64,000 nucleotides of DNA from Vombatus ursinus (GCF_900497805.2 NW_020954588.1:9157747-9221746), one strand, 5' to 3'. Positions 32,024 to 42,770 are shown, counted from the first letter of the stretch. A program made the numbers and translations. The notes: generated by a model not told the origin, from the sequence alone.

Positions 32024-32164
32024 AAAAAAAAAAAAAAATTACTCATGCCTACAATTCCCTTCCTACCTGGAAGGTCATTTCCTCAGGTTCTGATTATGGG
32101 GGAAAACAATTTTGTGACACAAATATTGTGAGAAATGTCTCTTAAGTTTTGACCTAAATATAAA

Positions 32165-32425
32165 GGGAGGTTCTTGCTGTAATGCACTCCTTATTTCTAC
32201 CTGGGAAAGCCTTGAATTTCTTCAATCCAAATTCACTGTAGGTACCACTCCTCCTTCAAATCTTTTTTTGATTCCTATTAGTGATTACTGCAGACTCTTC
32301 TTTCAATTTACCTCGTATTATACTTTGTTTGGATCCATGTTGAGTTTTATCAGCAGAATGTGATGAGGATAGGCATGGTTTCATTTATATCTCTGTGTTT
32401 TCACTGTCTAACACAGTGCTTCACA
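32165..32425 (+). mobile_element. L2-type LINE, 3' end
   Basis: CCTGGGAAAGCCTTGAATTTC, ACTCCTCCTTCAAATC, TTGATTCCTATTAGTG and CTAACACAGTGCTTCACAG follow the L2 3' order. Confidence 0.7.
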
Positions 32426-32427
32426 GT

Positions 32428-32665
32428 TAGAAAGTATAGTGGATAGAGTGCTAGATCTGGAGTCAGGAAGACCTGAGTTTGAATCCTGCCTTAACTAGTT
32501 GTGTCTATCAAGACCCTTTACCCCTCTGTCTTAATTTCCTCATCTGTAAAATTGGGATTATAATAGAACCTATCTCACAGGGTTGTTGTGAGGATCAACT
32601 AAACTGATAAACACAAAGTGCTTTGTAAATCTGAAAGCACTATATAAATATTACTTGAACAGAGA
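32428..32665 (+). mobile_element. CORE-SINE (MIR type), full length
   Basis: AGTGGATAGAGTGCTAGATC, TCAGGAAGACCTGAGTTTG, TTTCCTCATCTGTAAAATTGG, ACCTATCTCACAGGGTTGTTG and AAAGTGCTTTGTAAATC are all in order. Confidence 0.9.
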
Positions 32666-32669
32666 AAAC

Positions 32670-34035
32670 ACTTAAATGTTTGGTGAATCAAGCTGCCCTG
32701 AATCCTATTGTCCCCCCTCCCTACCCCACTACCCAGGGTTTTTGCCACAGATAGATTATCGACCTTTGCTGGTTCATCAGACCATAGGGTTACATAGAGA
32801 GAGCTAGAAGGGAGCTTAAAGGCCATCTATCCCAACACAGATAGGAAACATCAGAAGTGGGACTGACTCCAGAGCCAGTGATCTTTCCTGCTTATCATGT
32901 TCTTTTTTTCCATTTACTTTTTCTACATTCCTTTTTCTCACTAGATTTTTTCTCTCATAGACCTTTTATGGAAGATTTATAAGAAGATGTAGACAAGAGT
33001 TAAACAGGCTGAGAAGGTGGGGTTAGGTTGTGAGCCACACTTTGGGTTGCAGGACCAAAATAGGTGAGATTATGGATCCATATAACCATTAGAGTGCATT
33101 TGTATGGGACCAAATGTTCCTTTCTGGCACAGTTTTTAAATTCTGCTTGTCAGATCAGTGGGTGATAGGGAGGGGGAGAATGGTTTATAAATAATCCAAA
33201 TTTTCTAAGACACAGAGGATTCAAAGGTTTGCTTCCTCCATGGAGAAAAGCTCTTTCCTTGTCTCTCTTTTCCACCCTGCTTTCCAACCACTCACTCATT
33301 ACCCTCATTAACTATTCTCACTCACAGGCATTGACTCCCAATGGCTGAACTTTGAAAGATTTGAATCTTGAAAGATTTTACTTCTTAGCATAGCATTGGA
33401 CTTTGGGGGCAAATTCCATGGACATCCAGTTCCTGTTGAAAGCTAATAACATACTATTTGCCTGGAGGCTTTGTGCTGGAGCTGCTGGGGATATTTGCTT
33501 ATTGACCAGGCTTTGTCTTTGTTGCACCTGGGAGAGCACAGCATCTGTGCTGTTAGGCGAGAGTCATGTCCAGGCTAGAGTCATGTCTGGACAGGGTGGA
33601 AGGCCTCCATTCACACAATTCTGCCAGTGAAGGGTAAACAGGGAGTTTCCTTGGAGATAACTTTTCCCAGAGAGTCTGAAGGATTGTAAACTCACCACCC
33701 TCCATGAACCACACTGTGATGTTTATACAGCATTAACTTCTTGGTTATCTCATGTGCAAGAATGTGCCCCTGACCAAATTTCTGTGGGAAAATGTTAGAT
33801 AGAATAGGCTTTCAAAGGCTACTTCAAACATCATCACCTATTTTGTGGCTCTAGCTCATGTTAATCCATCTGGATAAACCCACATCTTATTTAAAAATAG
33901 ATTGTAAGTACATATTTCCTTTAAATAAGAAAAAAATAATTTTTAGAAAACGTCCATAGACCTAAAAAGATTAGTAATAATTGTTTTTCCACCCATTCTC
34001 CTAAAGCACAAATCACGTCAAATCAATGAAAGCCC
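32670..34035. other. Mostly unique-looking sequence
   Basis: Repeat remnant at about 32760-32835 (GAGCTTAAAGGCCATCTATCC). The rest, including the 75-codon frame at 33403-33630, shows no domain or splice evidence; I do not call a gene. Confidence 0.35.
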
Positions 34036-34039
34036 TCCT

Positions 34040-34185
34040 TTTCCCAAAAGATAAAAATTCAAATCAACAGGTTTTCTTTAAGCATCTCTATCTGCCAGAT
34101 ACCATGTAAGCCACTAGGTATAAATACAAGGATTAAAATGAACAAAAATTTTTCCCGGTAGTCAAGGATCTTCTAGTATGATTTC
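34040..34185 (-). mobile_element. L2/L3 3' end, diverged
   Basis: CTGCCAGATACCATGTAAGCC, ATACAAGGATTAAAATG and TCAAGGATCTTCTAGTATG fit the complement terminus. Confidence 0.5.
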
Positions 34186-34419
34186 AGTAAGAGCTAACAG
34201 TTGCAAAAGACTCAAATGAGTCAAAGAATAGAACTTGGTAAGGCATTTTGCATTGTCTTGGTGGATGTCCAATGTATAGACCAGAAAAAAGAAGGATTCT
34301 GTTTCCAGAGTGAGATCCTTCAGGTGCTTCTGTTTTTGAATGATATTGTGATGATTCCATCAACTTCCCACACATTGAAGAACTTCCTAGCTGAAATCTA
34401 TAATCACTCAAAAGAGTTC

Positions 34420-34600
34420 TAAGTCTACCTTTTGCCTAAGATGTATTTTATCTTTTATGTAATGATTTATGAATATGTTGTCTCCTTCATTAGGAAGTAA
34501 GCTTCTTGAGGGCAGGGAACATTTTCCTTATTTGTGTGATTAGCACAGTGCCTAAAACATACTAAGTACTTAATAAATACATATTGCTTGATTGACTAAC
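34420..34600 (+). mobile_element. L2-type LINE, extreme 3' end
   Basis: GTAAGCTTCTTGAGGGCAGGG, GCACAGTGCCTAAAACATAC and TAAGTACTTAATAAATACATA are the L2 terminus. Confidence 0.85.
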
Positions 34601-35375
34601 TATTCATATAGGAAAATTAAAGTAGATAAAATATCTCTGTTGTACATGCCATGATATATGTGTTGAATGGACAGCCCATCAATACATATATCTTGAATAG
34701 ATTAGATGGACAAGGAACTCAGATCAAAACAGCATGAGACAAGAACAGTAGCTGAGATTGGGTTTAGGAAGCTGAGGGATACTTTAATGACTCCACACAC
34801 ATCCATACCTGGGCCTCTTAAGAGCTCACACAATGATACTCTTTGGTGTTAACCCACTGTTGAAATACTAAATCTGTTTTCAGTTTCTCATATTTGAATC
34901 CCTATTTATTAAATGGTTCAGAAATGTCAGTATTAACTAAAACTTGTATTTTCAGTTCCACATAGATTTAGTAATTCCTACATGGTGAAACACACTTTTC
35001 ATCCTGTGACTTTTCAGATGACTGAGCAGAGCAAATTAGACTGTAATCTTATTTTAAAGAGTAATTTGCCACTAAAAATATAATATAAGCTAGACATACA
35101 GTAAAAAGTACATTTCACACAATAATTACTAGGTTGTTCCATAATAAATGACATAACTCCACAGCAGCACATTTAGCTAAAGAATGCTTAGAAGTTGAAA
35201 AGAGTTTAAGGTTAAAAAGAAAACAAAAAGCTCCCTGAGATTTTAATTACTAATTACAGGGCCAGAAATATCTGTTGTTTGACTTCAGATGACATTTGGC
35301 TTAATAGATGTGAATTGGTTTGCCATATGGGCTACCCATTTTTATTCCCTTAATCACAAAAGTCACAACCAACAA
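34601..35375. other. Unique island, possible conserved non-coding sequence
   Basis: No repeat recognised. The stretch 34860-35350 is free of SINE and LINE fragments, AT-rich, with TAATTACTAATTACAGGG and similar homeodomain-like words. Function not shown. Confidence 0.3.
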
Positions 35376-35379
35376 GACA

Positions 35380-35830
35380 TCAAAAATTTATTAATATGAC
35401 TATATTTGGACAGTGTGATATGTGCTGGAGTTACAAACAACACTAAAAAGGACATGGTTCATGCCTTCAAGGTCACATTATAATGGGAAGTTTATATGCC
35501 AGTAACTATGTATATACAAGATATACATTGCAAATAGCAAGCTCAGAAAGAAAGTGCTAGTAGCTGGGGTGGAGGGAAGTGGACAAGGAAAGTCTTCCTT
35601 TATAGGAAGATCATACAATGACCTCCTTTGAGCTGAGTCTTGAAGAAAGAAAAGGAAACCAGAAGGCAGAGTTAAGGAGGGAGAACATTTCAGGAATGGG
35701 AAATAGCCAATGAAAAGGCATGAGTATCCTGTGGTAGAAACAGAAAATAGGCCAATGTAGCTGGATTATATAGTATGTGGGGGAGAGTAAAGTGTCAAAA
35801 AGACCAGAAAGTATAAGGAAGGGGTTTCAA
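35380..35830 (-). mobile_element. L2/L3-type LINE, 3' end
   Basis: Plus strand: ATGTGCTGGAGTTACAAAC, CCTTCAAGGTCACATTATAATGG, CTTTGAGCTGAGTCTTGAAG, GAGAACATTTCAGGAATGGG and AGTATGTGGGGGAGAGTAAAG. Confidence 0.8.
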
Positions 35831-35839
35831 AAACCAAAC

Positions 35840-36350
35840 AGAGGTTTATAAACAGATTGTTTATAAAGCAAACAATCTCCTTACATCCTCTTTTTTTGTA
35901 CTAATACTTCAAATGCCTCTTTTTGTTTAATGGCTATATTATTTTATTGATTATTAGGCTCAGATTAGTGGGGTATTTCACTTTGGGTTGCATCTTGAGT
36001 TCTTTTGTCCTTTTGGCTGCATTATTCCATTCTGTTCTGCAATTTCTGGTGGGTGTGCCATAGTCTTGTGTCATTCAAATTCTGTTCCTTTATATTTGAA
36101 GGTCTTTCTTTCCCGTCTCTTGCAGAATTTCTTGTTTATCATTTTAATTGTCAAATTTGAACACTCTGTGGAGTTTGAAGCATAGCATTTCTTCCCTTTT
36201 CTGGAGACAATCTGTGGATCCTGTGTTTAGGAGTTTAAGGAAGTTTTCTATTTTTTTTCTTATATTATGATATTCAGGATTTTTGACTTGTTATGTTGTC
36301 TTGGAGACTTATAATCTTTAAGTTATCTCTACAGACCATGTTTTACTTGT
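35840..36350 (-). mobile_element. T-rich segment, possibly an old L1 fragment
   Basis: Words such as GGAGACAATCTGTGGATCCTG and GAAGTTTTCTATTTTTTTTC recall the complement of L1 ORF1 (compare 19600-19660). The match is loose; it may be unique T-rich DNA. Confidence 0.25.
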
Positions 36351-36354
36351 ATGT

Positions 36355-36580
36355 TGTTGTTCAGTTGTTTCAGTTGTGTCCAACTTTTCATGACCCCATT
36401 TGGGATTTTTGCCATTTCTTTTTCCAGCTTATTTTATAGATGATGAAACAGGTAAGCAGGAATGAGTGACTTGCCCAGGATCACACACAGCTAGTAAGTG
36501 TCTGAGGCCAGATTTGAACTCAGGAAGATGTCTTTCTGACTCCAGGCCTAGCACTCTATCCACTATGCCACCTAACTGCT
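36355..36580 (-). mobile_element. tRNA-SINE with RTE/BovB-like tail
   Basis: Starts TTGTTGTTCAGTTGTTTCAG (tail complement), then TTTTCATGACCCCATTTGGG, GTGACTTGCCCAGGATCAC, GCCAGATTTGAACTCAGG and the head ACTATGCCACCTAACTGC. An internal deletion removed part of the GCCAAGAAAACC segment. Confidence 0.9.
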
Positions 36581-36584
36581 TTTT

Positions 36585-37685
36585 ACTTCTATAGAGATCA
36601 TCTTTTCTTTTGACATTACTGCATTTTACTTTTATTTTTACAAATTGTTTTTCATTTCTGTATATTTGTATTCCTAGATCCCAAAATTGTTCTCTCTTCT
36701 TTTTTTTAGAGAGATTTGTCACTGTGGATTCAGTTTTTTTGTTTCTATTTGGCTTGAGATTTCTCTTGCATAGGCCTTTCTGATTTAATGATTCTTATTT
36801 CTCACTTAAACCATTCAGGAACATTCTACTGTGGTTCCATGCATTTGGGGAAATACATTTTCAGGGAAATACATTTTCAGGGTCCTCTGCCTCATCAGAT
36901 GTTTCTTTTGTCTTACAAAATTTATTCAGAGGTATTTGGACTTGTTTAGATGTTCTGGAGGCCATTTTCCCTACTCTTATTAATATCATCCCTGTTGGTT
37001 TATCTTAAACTTATACTTAGATTTTTAAACTGTTTTCTTTCTCCTGAGATCTTTGATAATTTTGATCATTTTGTCTTATATTCCTCTGTCACTCATTTTT
37101 TTTGCTCTTTCCTCTTTGAGGGTAGTTTTCCCAGGGGCTAGACCTTAGTGCTATTTTAGTCTCCTCCCATGTTGGGGAATTCACTTTTGACTGGCTTCAC
37201 CATCTGCCTCACTCATGGCGGTCAGATCTGACTCCAGCTAGATACTAGTTTCCTTTCCCGCAGGCCTGGTGAAGCCTAACTAAAATGCTAGCACCCTGCC
37301 CCAGTACCCTGTTTTCTTTAGTTCTTTGGCTAAACAGTGTTATAGCACAAAAAGTTGCTGCCCTAGGAAAAGAAAGCTTCCTCTTTCTTATACTTCAACC
37401 TCCTCTGCAAGTGAGGAAGGAAGAATTGAATTCTGTTGCTTGTTGCCACAGAATGGTGGGGAAAGGCAGGGGTAAGGAGGTATACTGATAGGCTACAGAA
37501 GCTGTAAGGGAATTGCTGAGTGGATTCCAAAGCATAAGTCTATGGGTCTTGTTATGTAGCTCTGCCAGTGCATGGGGGATATTGGGGGAAAGAATACTAT
37601 GGAAACATTAGTGATTAGTCTTCTGTGCTATTAATTCATGAAGATAGTAGCTCATTACAGTGTCTTAACCTTTAGAGATAGTTTC
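36585..37685. other. Unassigned sequence
   Basis: T-rich to 37130. No gene or clear repeat. A TTTTCAGGGAAATACATTTTCAGGG short tandem (36858-36883) is present. Confidence 0.3.
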
Positions 37686-37689
37686 AATT

Positions 37690-37842
37690 GATTAATCTCT
37701 TGCATATAATTTTTGTCTGGGGAGATTTGAAGAGGTTTGGAGATTGGAGAAAAGGTCTAGTCTTCCATCTTGTTGGTTGTGTGACCTATACAGAGAATTT
37801 AATATTTGATCCTCAAGGTAATGACAGCCACTGGAGTTTATT

Positions 37843-37900
<58 letters not shown>

Positions 37901-38235
37901 ATGACATGGTCAGATCTATGCTTTAGGAAGATCTCTTTGGTTGCTTAGTCATGAATGGATTGGGTGAGGTTTGAAGCAGGGAGATCAACCAGCAGGCTGC
38001 TACAATATTCTAGACATCACTGGATTGCACCAGGGTGGTGACTTTGTGAGTGGATAGAAGGGGGCATATGACAGACATGTTGTAAAGGTATAGATGATAA
38101 AACTAGGTAATAGATTGAATATGTAGGGTGAATATGAGTGAAGAGATGAGGGTAACCTTCATATGTGAGCCTGGGTGACTGGGAGGATCGCGATACCCTC
38201 AAGATAATATGAAAGTTTGGAAAAGGAAACAGATT
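37690..38235 (-). mobile_element. L2/L3-type LINE fragment with a GT microsatellite
   Basis: CACTGGAGTTTATTGAGTG is followed by (GT)25 (about 37842-37891), then GACATGGTCAGATCTATGC, AGGAAGATCTCTTTGGTTGC and AGGCTGCTACAATATTCTAG. These are the complement of the L2/L3 3' ORF2 zone. Confidence 0.82.
37842..37891. repeat. (GT)n microsatellite
   Basis: About 25 uninterrupted GT units followed by GAGAGAGA. Confidence 0.97.
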
Positions 38236-38880
38236 AAAGGTTAGGCACTGTGGCTGGTTGTCTGGCCTATATATCTAATTGAAGTAATAAGATATTTCAT
38301 CAGATTCACAGAATACTCATGTAGTTTACCCAAAATTATGTTTTCATTTTTAAAAAAATGTACTGTTTGTACTCTGGCTTACAAGAATAACTACTGAGTT
38401 TTCATTTAGAAGATTTAGGCTTTCATTTTGATATAGTACCTGGTACAGTACAGAGCATCCATAACAGTACTCTGTGTATGGAGGCTCTGCATAGGGATAC
38501 AATAAATACTTGCTGGTTGAATGATATTCAAAATTGAGAGATGTTTGGATTTTTTTCTACCTTCTTAAAAAATGTTTCCATAAATTCTGAAGTCAACAAA
38601 TCTTTAGAATATCTATGATGGGTTATTTTCAAGATTGTGCATTTTAAACTTTAATTTTCAAGGCCTCAATGGTGACTTCAGTGGGTACCTCCCAATATTT
38701 ATAGTCCTTGTTTCATGTGTATCATTATTATATTTAACTTAGAGATATGCTCATTTCAAAGGCCTGCTGACTACCTAATTATTCTTCATTTCCTGCCATC
38801 CTAGGAAAATTAACATCTGGAGGTTTTCTATTTATCCACTATCTAATTCCTTAGAATCTACTTCCTAAGTAGAAAACTAA
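38236..38880. other. Unassigned sequence
   Basis: AT-rich. No gene or repeat recognised. Confidence 0.3.
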
Positions 38881-38884
38881 GGAA

Positions 38885-39215
38885 ATCTCTCACACTTCAA
38901 AGCAGTAAATGGGTGGATGTTGGTGAGTCAAAAAATAATCTCAAAGGAAAGACATTAGCATTAAAGGGGACAAGGAAATGCTTCTGGACTTGAAGAAAAC
39001 CAGGGAAGCCAGGAGATAGGGATATGGAGGGAGAATATTCCAGTTGTGGCAGACAGCCAGTGAAAATGCCCAGATTCCAGAGATGAAGTGTCTTGTGTGA
39101 GGAAGAGGAAGGAGGTCAGTATCACTGGATCATAGAGTATGTGGAGGGAAGCGAGGCATAAGAGAACTAGACAGGTAGGACAGAACCAAGTTTAAGGATG
39201 GAAATCACTCATAAA
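38885..39215 (-). mobile_element. L2/L3-type LINE fragment
   Basis: CAGGGAAGCCAGGAGATAGG, GGAGAATATTCCAGTTGTGGC, GACAGCCAGTGAAAATGCCC, AGTGTCTTGTGTGAGGAAG and ACTGGATCATAGAGTATGTGG are in the usual complement order. Confidence 0.85.
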
Positions 39216-39589
39216 AAAATTTAAATTTGGCATCAAAGAAATCTATCCAACACATATTTCAATTTGACTATATTTCTTTTGACAAGGTACCTATAAATGA
39301 ACATAGTATTCTGGATGTATATTAGCTAGTGTAAGGCATAATGGAATGAATATTTTCACAATTCTGCACAGTATATTCCTATGATAGTATTCACCTTTTC
39401 AGCCAGTACCATTGACTTATTACCATTGTTATATCATTGGCTTATCATTGAACTTGTCCATTAAAAGTCCTAGATCTTTTTTCTTGCTTTTCTTTCAAAT
39501 ACTTCAAAGATCTCCACATTCTACATCTGCTATGGAAGGGGGTATATGAATAGATTTAGATTATGAAGCATCAATAGCATGTAATGTCT

Positions 39590-40420
39590 ATGTCTTTTCC
39601 ACAGAAATTGTTAAGCTATGCCTCTTCCACCTTTTACTTATGAACTTGATTATTTGAACCTAAGTGTAAAACTTTACATTTGATCAATACTAGCTTTCAA
39701 CTTATGAATTGCAGCTCATTGTGAAAGCCTTTTGAAATTGCCTTAGATAATTTTATTATCCACATGGAAGATATCTGCTCTCTGTTATCTGGGAATTTGA
39801 ATGGCATAGACTCTATGCCTTTATCTAAGTCATCGGTAAAAATGTTTAAGCACAGAAGACCGGAGACAGATCTCTAGAGCACTCTATTAGAGGCAGCTAG
39901 GTGGCACAGTAGGTAGAAAGGTAGACCTGGAGTCAGGAATACCTGAATTAAAAACCCACTTCAGATACTTAAGACTTGTGTGACCTTAGGCAAGTCACTT
40001 AACCCCTGTTTGTCTCAGTTTTCTCATTTGTAAAATGGAGATAACAGCACCTACCTTGTGAGACTGTTGTGAGGATAAAAGAAGATAATATTTATAAAAG
40101 TACTTTGCAAATCTAAAAGTAGATAAATGCTGCTATAATTATTATTATATAGATTCACTAAATTTTAAATCACCCTATGATCATCGAGCCCCATTTCTCT
40201 CCATCTTATCCACAAACCTGTGAGACTTTGTCAAATGTTTTGCTGAAATATAAGTATACCATGTATACTTCATCACCTTGATTTATCGACATTCTTATAC
40301 TATCAACAAAGGAAATGTGTTTAACTGGGCATGACATATTCTTGATGAAGCCATGCTGTCTTTTAGTGATTAGCACTTCTGTATTTGAGTGCTCACAAAA
40401 TGCAGAATCACAAAAGTTCA
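39590..40420 (-). mobile_element. CR1 LINE reverse-transcriptase fossil
   Basis: The minus strand reads LYFSKTFDKVSQ (about 40250-40210), matching the RT motif A block DFSKAFDxVxH. After an inserted SINE it reads TDDLDKGIESMPFKFPDNREQI (about 39845-39775), matching xxDLDEGIE...KFADDTKL with the catalytic YADD/FADD changed to FPDN. Numerous breaks; inactive. Two independent RT blocks in correct order make the call firm. Confidence 0.75.
39885..40145 (+). mobile_element. CORE-SINE, full length, inside the CR1 fossil
   Basis: AGGCAGCTAGGTGGCACAG, GGAGTCAGGAATACCTGAAT, GGCAAGTCACTTAACCCC, TCATTTGTAAAATGGAGATAAC and AAAGTACTTTGCAAATC are all in order. Confidence 0.92.
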
Positions 40421-40544
40421 GGGCTGAAACAGATCTTGACCACCATCAATTAACCAACAAACATTTATGGGGTACCTATTATATGCCAGACACTCTGTTA
40501 GGTCCTAGAGAAGGGGGAGAAGGGAAAGGGAATAGACATTTATA

Positions 40545-40775
40545 TAGGGCTCAGTATGTGTCAAGCACTGTGTTAAGTGCTTTTCACAAATAATGTAATC
40601 CTCACAACAACCCTGTGAGCTATTAATATACACATTTTCCAGTTGAGGAAGCTGAGGCAAATAGAGGTTAAAGTGACTTGCCTAGATTCCCACAGCTAAT
40701 AAGAGCTTGATTTGACTGGATTTGAACTAAGGCTTACTGACTCCAGGCCCAGCACTCTCTCTACTGAGCCACCAA
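40545..40775 (-). mobile_element. MIR/CORE-SINE
   Basis: GACATTTATATAGGGCTCAG, GCACTGTGTTAAGTGC, TAATCCTCACAACAACCC, TTGCCTAGATTCCCACAGC and the head CTCTCTCTACTGAGCCACC. Confidence 0.88.
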
Positions 40776-41069
40776 CAGTACATTCTATCCAGGGGACAAC
40801 AAATATGGATACAACTATATATAGAAAAAATATGTAGAACTATGCTCTGATCTCACTATCCATCATTAGGCATGCTTCATCTACCTTTTAGGACTCTGAT
40901 GTGTTCTGAGGGTTTGGGAGCATTTCTTCATTGTTGCACTGTATATCAGACCCAACCTCTGCTTCCCCCACAGAAAGAAAGAGAAACAATATAAGGTAAT
41001 TAGGGAAGAAAGCCATAAAGCCTTGGAGTGATCGGGTAAAACTTCATGCAGAAGTAGAAGATGGTACTT

Positions 41070-41928
41070 TGTGAGGGACTGTCCGATGTTGGCTACTGCC
41101 AAGTGAAAGTTGTGGCAAGATGGGGTAGGAACAAGGTATTAGGAAGTGACCGGAGCTCACGCTCCCGAGGCACGGACTGTGCTAGGTGGAGTTGTGTTGA
41201 ACTGGGATGGGAACTGGATTCGGAGAAGTAACCGGAGCTCACGCTCCTGAGGCAGTGGGCAGTGCTATGTGGAGCTGTGATAAGCTGGGGAAGGAACAGG
41301 ATACAAGGAAGTAGCTGGAGCCCGCGCTCCTGAGGCAGGGGCTGTGCCACGTGGGAGTGGGATGGCAGAGAACGAGTCCCTTTGTCTAGCCCCCTCCCTA
41401 GGTACAACGCTAACCCCAGACGCCTCCTTCCTGTGTCCTTCCTGACTTCCTGGGTCACGTACTTTCCCTTTGTGTAGCACTGACCCCAGACGCCTCCTCC
41501 CGGTATCTGGGCCTGACTTCCTGGGTCACGTCCTCTCCCTAGGTACAGCTCTAACCCAGACGCCTTCTTCCTGTATCCGGTCCTAGCCTCCTGCATCACT
41601 TCCTCTCCCTTGGTGCGCTAAACCCAGACATCCCCTTCCGGTATCTGATCCTACAATCAATGACTAGTAGGTGGGCTGAGGAGGAGGGGCTAAGTAGGTA
41701 CTTAAGGGACAGTAGTGGTCGGAGCTCGCTCTCTCTTTTGCTCCTGTTCTCTTTCTCTGGCCTTCCTGCTTGGCCTTGCTGTGATGGCCTCTGAATAAAG
41801 CTCGAGTGTTGGCACCTCCTGATCAGCTCATCTCTGTGTTTATCCGGGTGGGCACCGAAGACTGGTAAGTAGTATGACCTTGGCAGCCTGCTCCTTATAG
41901 GAGGAGAGTGCACGGTGCGGCCAGCACA
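41070..41928 (+). mobile_element. Solo LTR of an endogenous retrovirus
   Basis: An 859-bp fossil begins TGTGAGGGACTG, ends GGCCAGCACA, and is flanked by perfect 6-bp repeats GTACTT (41064-41069 and 41929-41934). The U3 part holds about three copies of an 81-84 bp repeat (starting near 41143, 41224 and 41308) and about four copies of a 66-70 bp pyrimidine-rich repeat (41393-41655). AATAAA lies at 41794-41799, marking R; U5 follows. No internal retroviral sequence remains, so recombination between the two LTRs probably removed the provirus. The 6-bp duplication is common in beta- and some gammaretrovirus-like families. Intact flanking repeats and many remaining CpGs suggest a rather young insertion. 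Plus orientation is inferred from AATAAA. Confidence 0.9.
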
Positions 41929-42589
41929 GTACTTGAACTGTTTCTTGAAGAAAGAGAAAGATTTCAAGAAGTCAAGATGAGGAAGAAGCATGTTCTGGGA
42001 ATGGGACATGAGTGTAAGGCAAGAGGAAGCTGAGAGCAATTTGTGAGGAACAGAAAAGGCCAACTTGGGAGGATCACAGAGTGCATGGTTGGGGGAGGGG
42101 AGAAATACATAATAATAGGTTGAGCTAAGTTGTAAAGGGCTTTGAAAATAAACAGAGGAGTTTAAATTTGATTCTAGAGGCATTAAAGAGCTAATGGAAT
42201 TTATTAAGTAGGGGAATAAAATGGTCAAATCTGTACTTGAGGAAGATTTTTTTTGCAGCTGTGTGGAGGATACATTGGGGAGGAGGGAGGAGGCAGGGAG
42301 ACAAAGTGGAAGGTTATTGCAATAGTTTAGGCAAGGGGTAATGATGATCTAAACCAAGGTTGTAGCTATCTGAGTAGAGAAAAGTTTGCATGCAAGAGAG
42401 GTAGAATTAAACGTGGCAAGATTTGACAATAGATTGGATATATGGGGTGAGGCAAAGTGAGGATTTCATTATCTAATGAAAGACTGAAAAAATGGTATTA
42501 CCTTCTACAGAAATAAAAGTTTGGAAGAGAAGTGTGTTGCGGTGTTGAAGGGGGATAATGAGGTCTGTTTAGGACAAGTCGAGTTCGCC

Positions 42590-42770
42590 ATGTCTTTTTA
42601 TCTGTCTTTGCCCTTGTCTGACTCTGTATCTTGAATGTAGTCTCTCCTCTCCTCCCTAGTTTTCTTTAAGGCTCAACTCAAATGCCCTTTTATTTGAAGC
42701 CTTTCTTGGTTCAGCCTTTTCTTCTCAGCTGTTAGTGCTGTCCCTTCCTGAAATAACCTTGTAGGTTAGA
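42590..42770 (+). mobile_element. L2-type LINE 3' fragment
   Basis: TTTAAGGCTCAACTCAAATGCCC, GAAGCCTTTCTTGGTTCAGCC and GTCCCTTCCTGAAATAACC are L2 3' phrases in sense orientation. Confidence 0.7.

Larger units (their letters stand above)
28778..32034 (+). mobile_element. Full-length half-LINE (HAL1-like) with 3' transduction
   Basis: The 5' end is the L1-type start GGCGGAGCCAAGATGGCAGAG. Then come about 780 bp of 5' UTR, L1 ORF1 (29555-30630), about 1.0 kb of 3' UTR to an internal A-run (31641-31651), 372 bp of unrelated sequence (31652-32023) and a terminal poly(A). Perfect 13-bp direct repeats AAAATTACTCATG lie at 28765-28777 and 32035-32047. They enclose the added sequence too, so everything was inserted in one event. 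The cut (AT/AAAA) suits an L1 endonuclease. There is no ORF2, so movement depended on an autonomous L1. High similarity to the copy at 18182 indicates a fairly recent family. Confidence 0.93.
40440..42580 (-). mobile_element. L2/L3-type LINE copy split by a MIR and a solo LTR
   Basis: The 3' terminus is at 40440-40510 (ACCTATTATATGCCAGACAC). A MIR lies at 40545-40775. The copy continues to 41069, is interrupted by the LTR, and resumes at 41935 with AACTGTTTCTTGAAGAAAG, then TAAAGGGCTTTGAAAATAAAC, TTTAAATTTGATTCTAG and AATAAAATGGTCAAATCTG. It runs to about 42580. All are complement L2/L3. Confidence 0.78.

Noticed and set aside
33403-33630. Cys-rich 75-codon frame
   Set aside because: No signal peptide pattern, no splice sites and no family recognised; chance frame is more likely.
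41093-42228. 168- and 210-codon minus frames
   Set aside because: They lie on the antisense of the solo LTR and the L2/L3 copy; the tandem U3 repeats create the repeated peptides.
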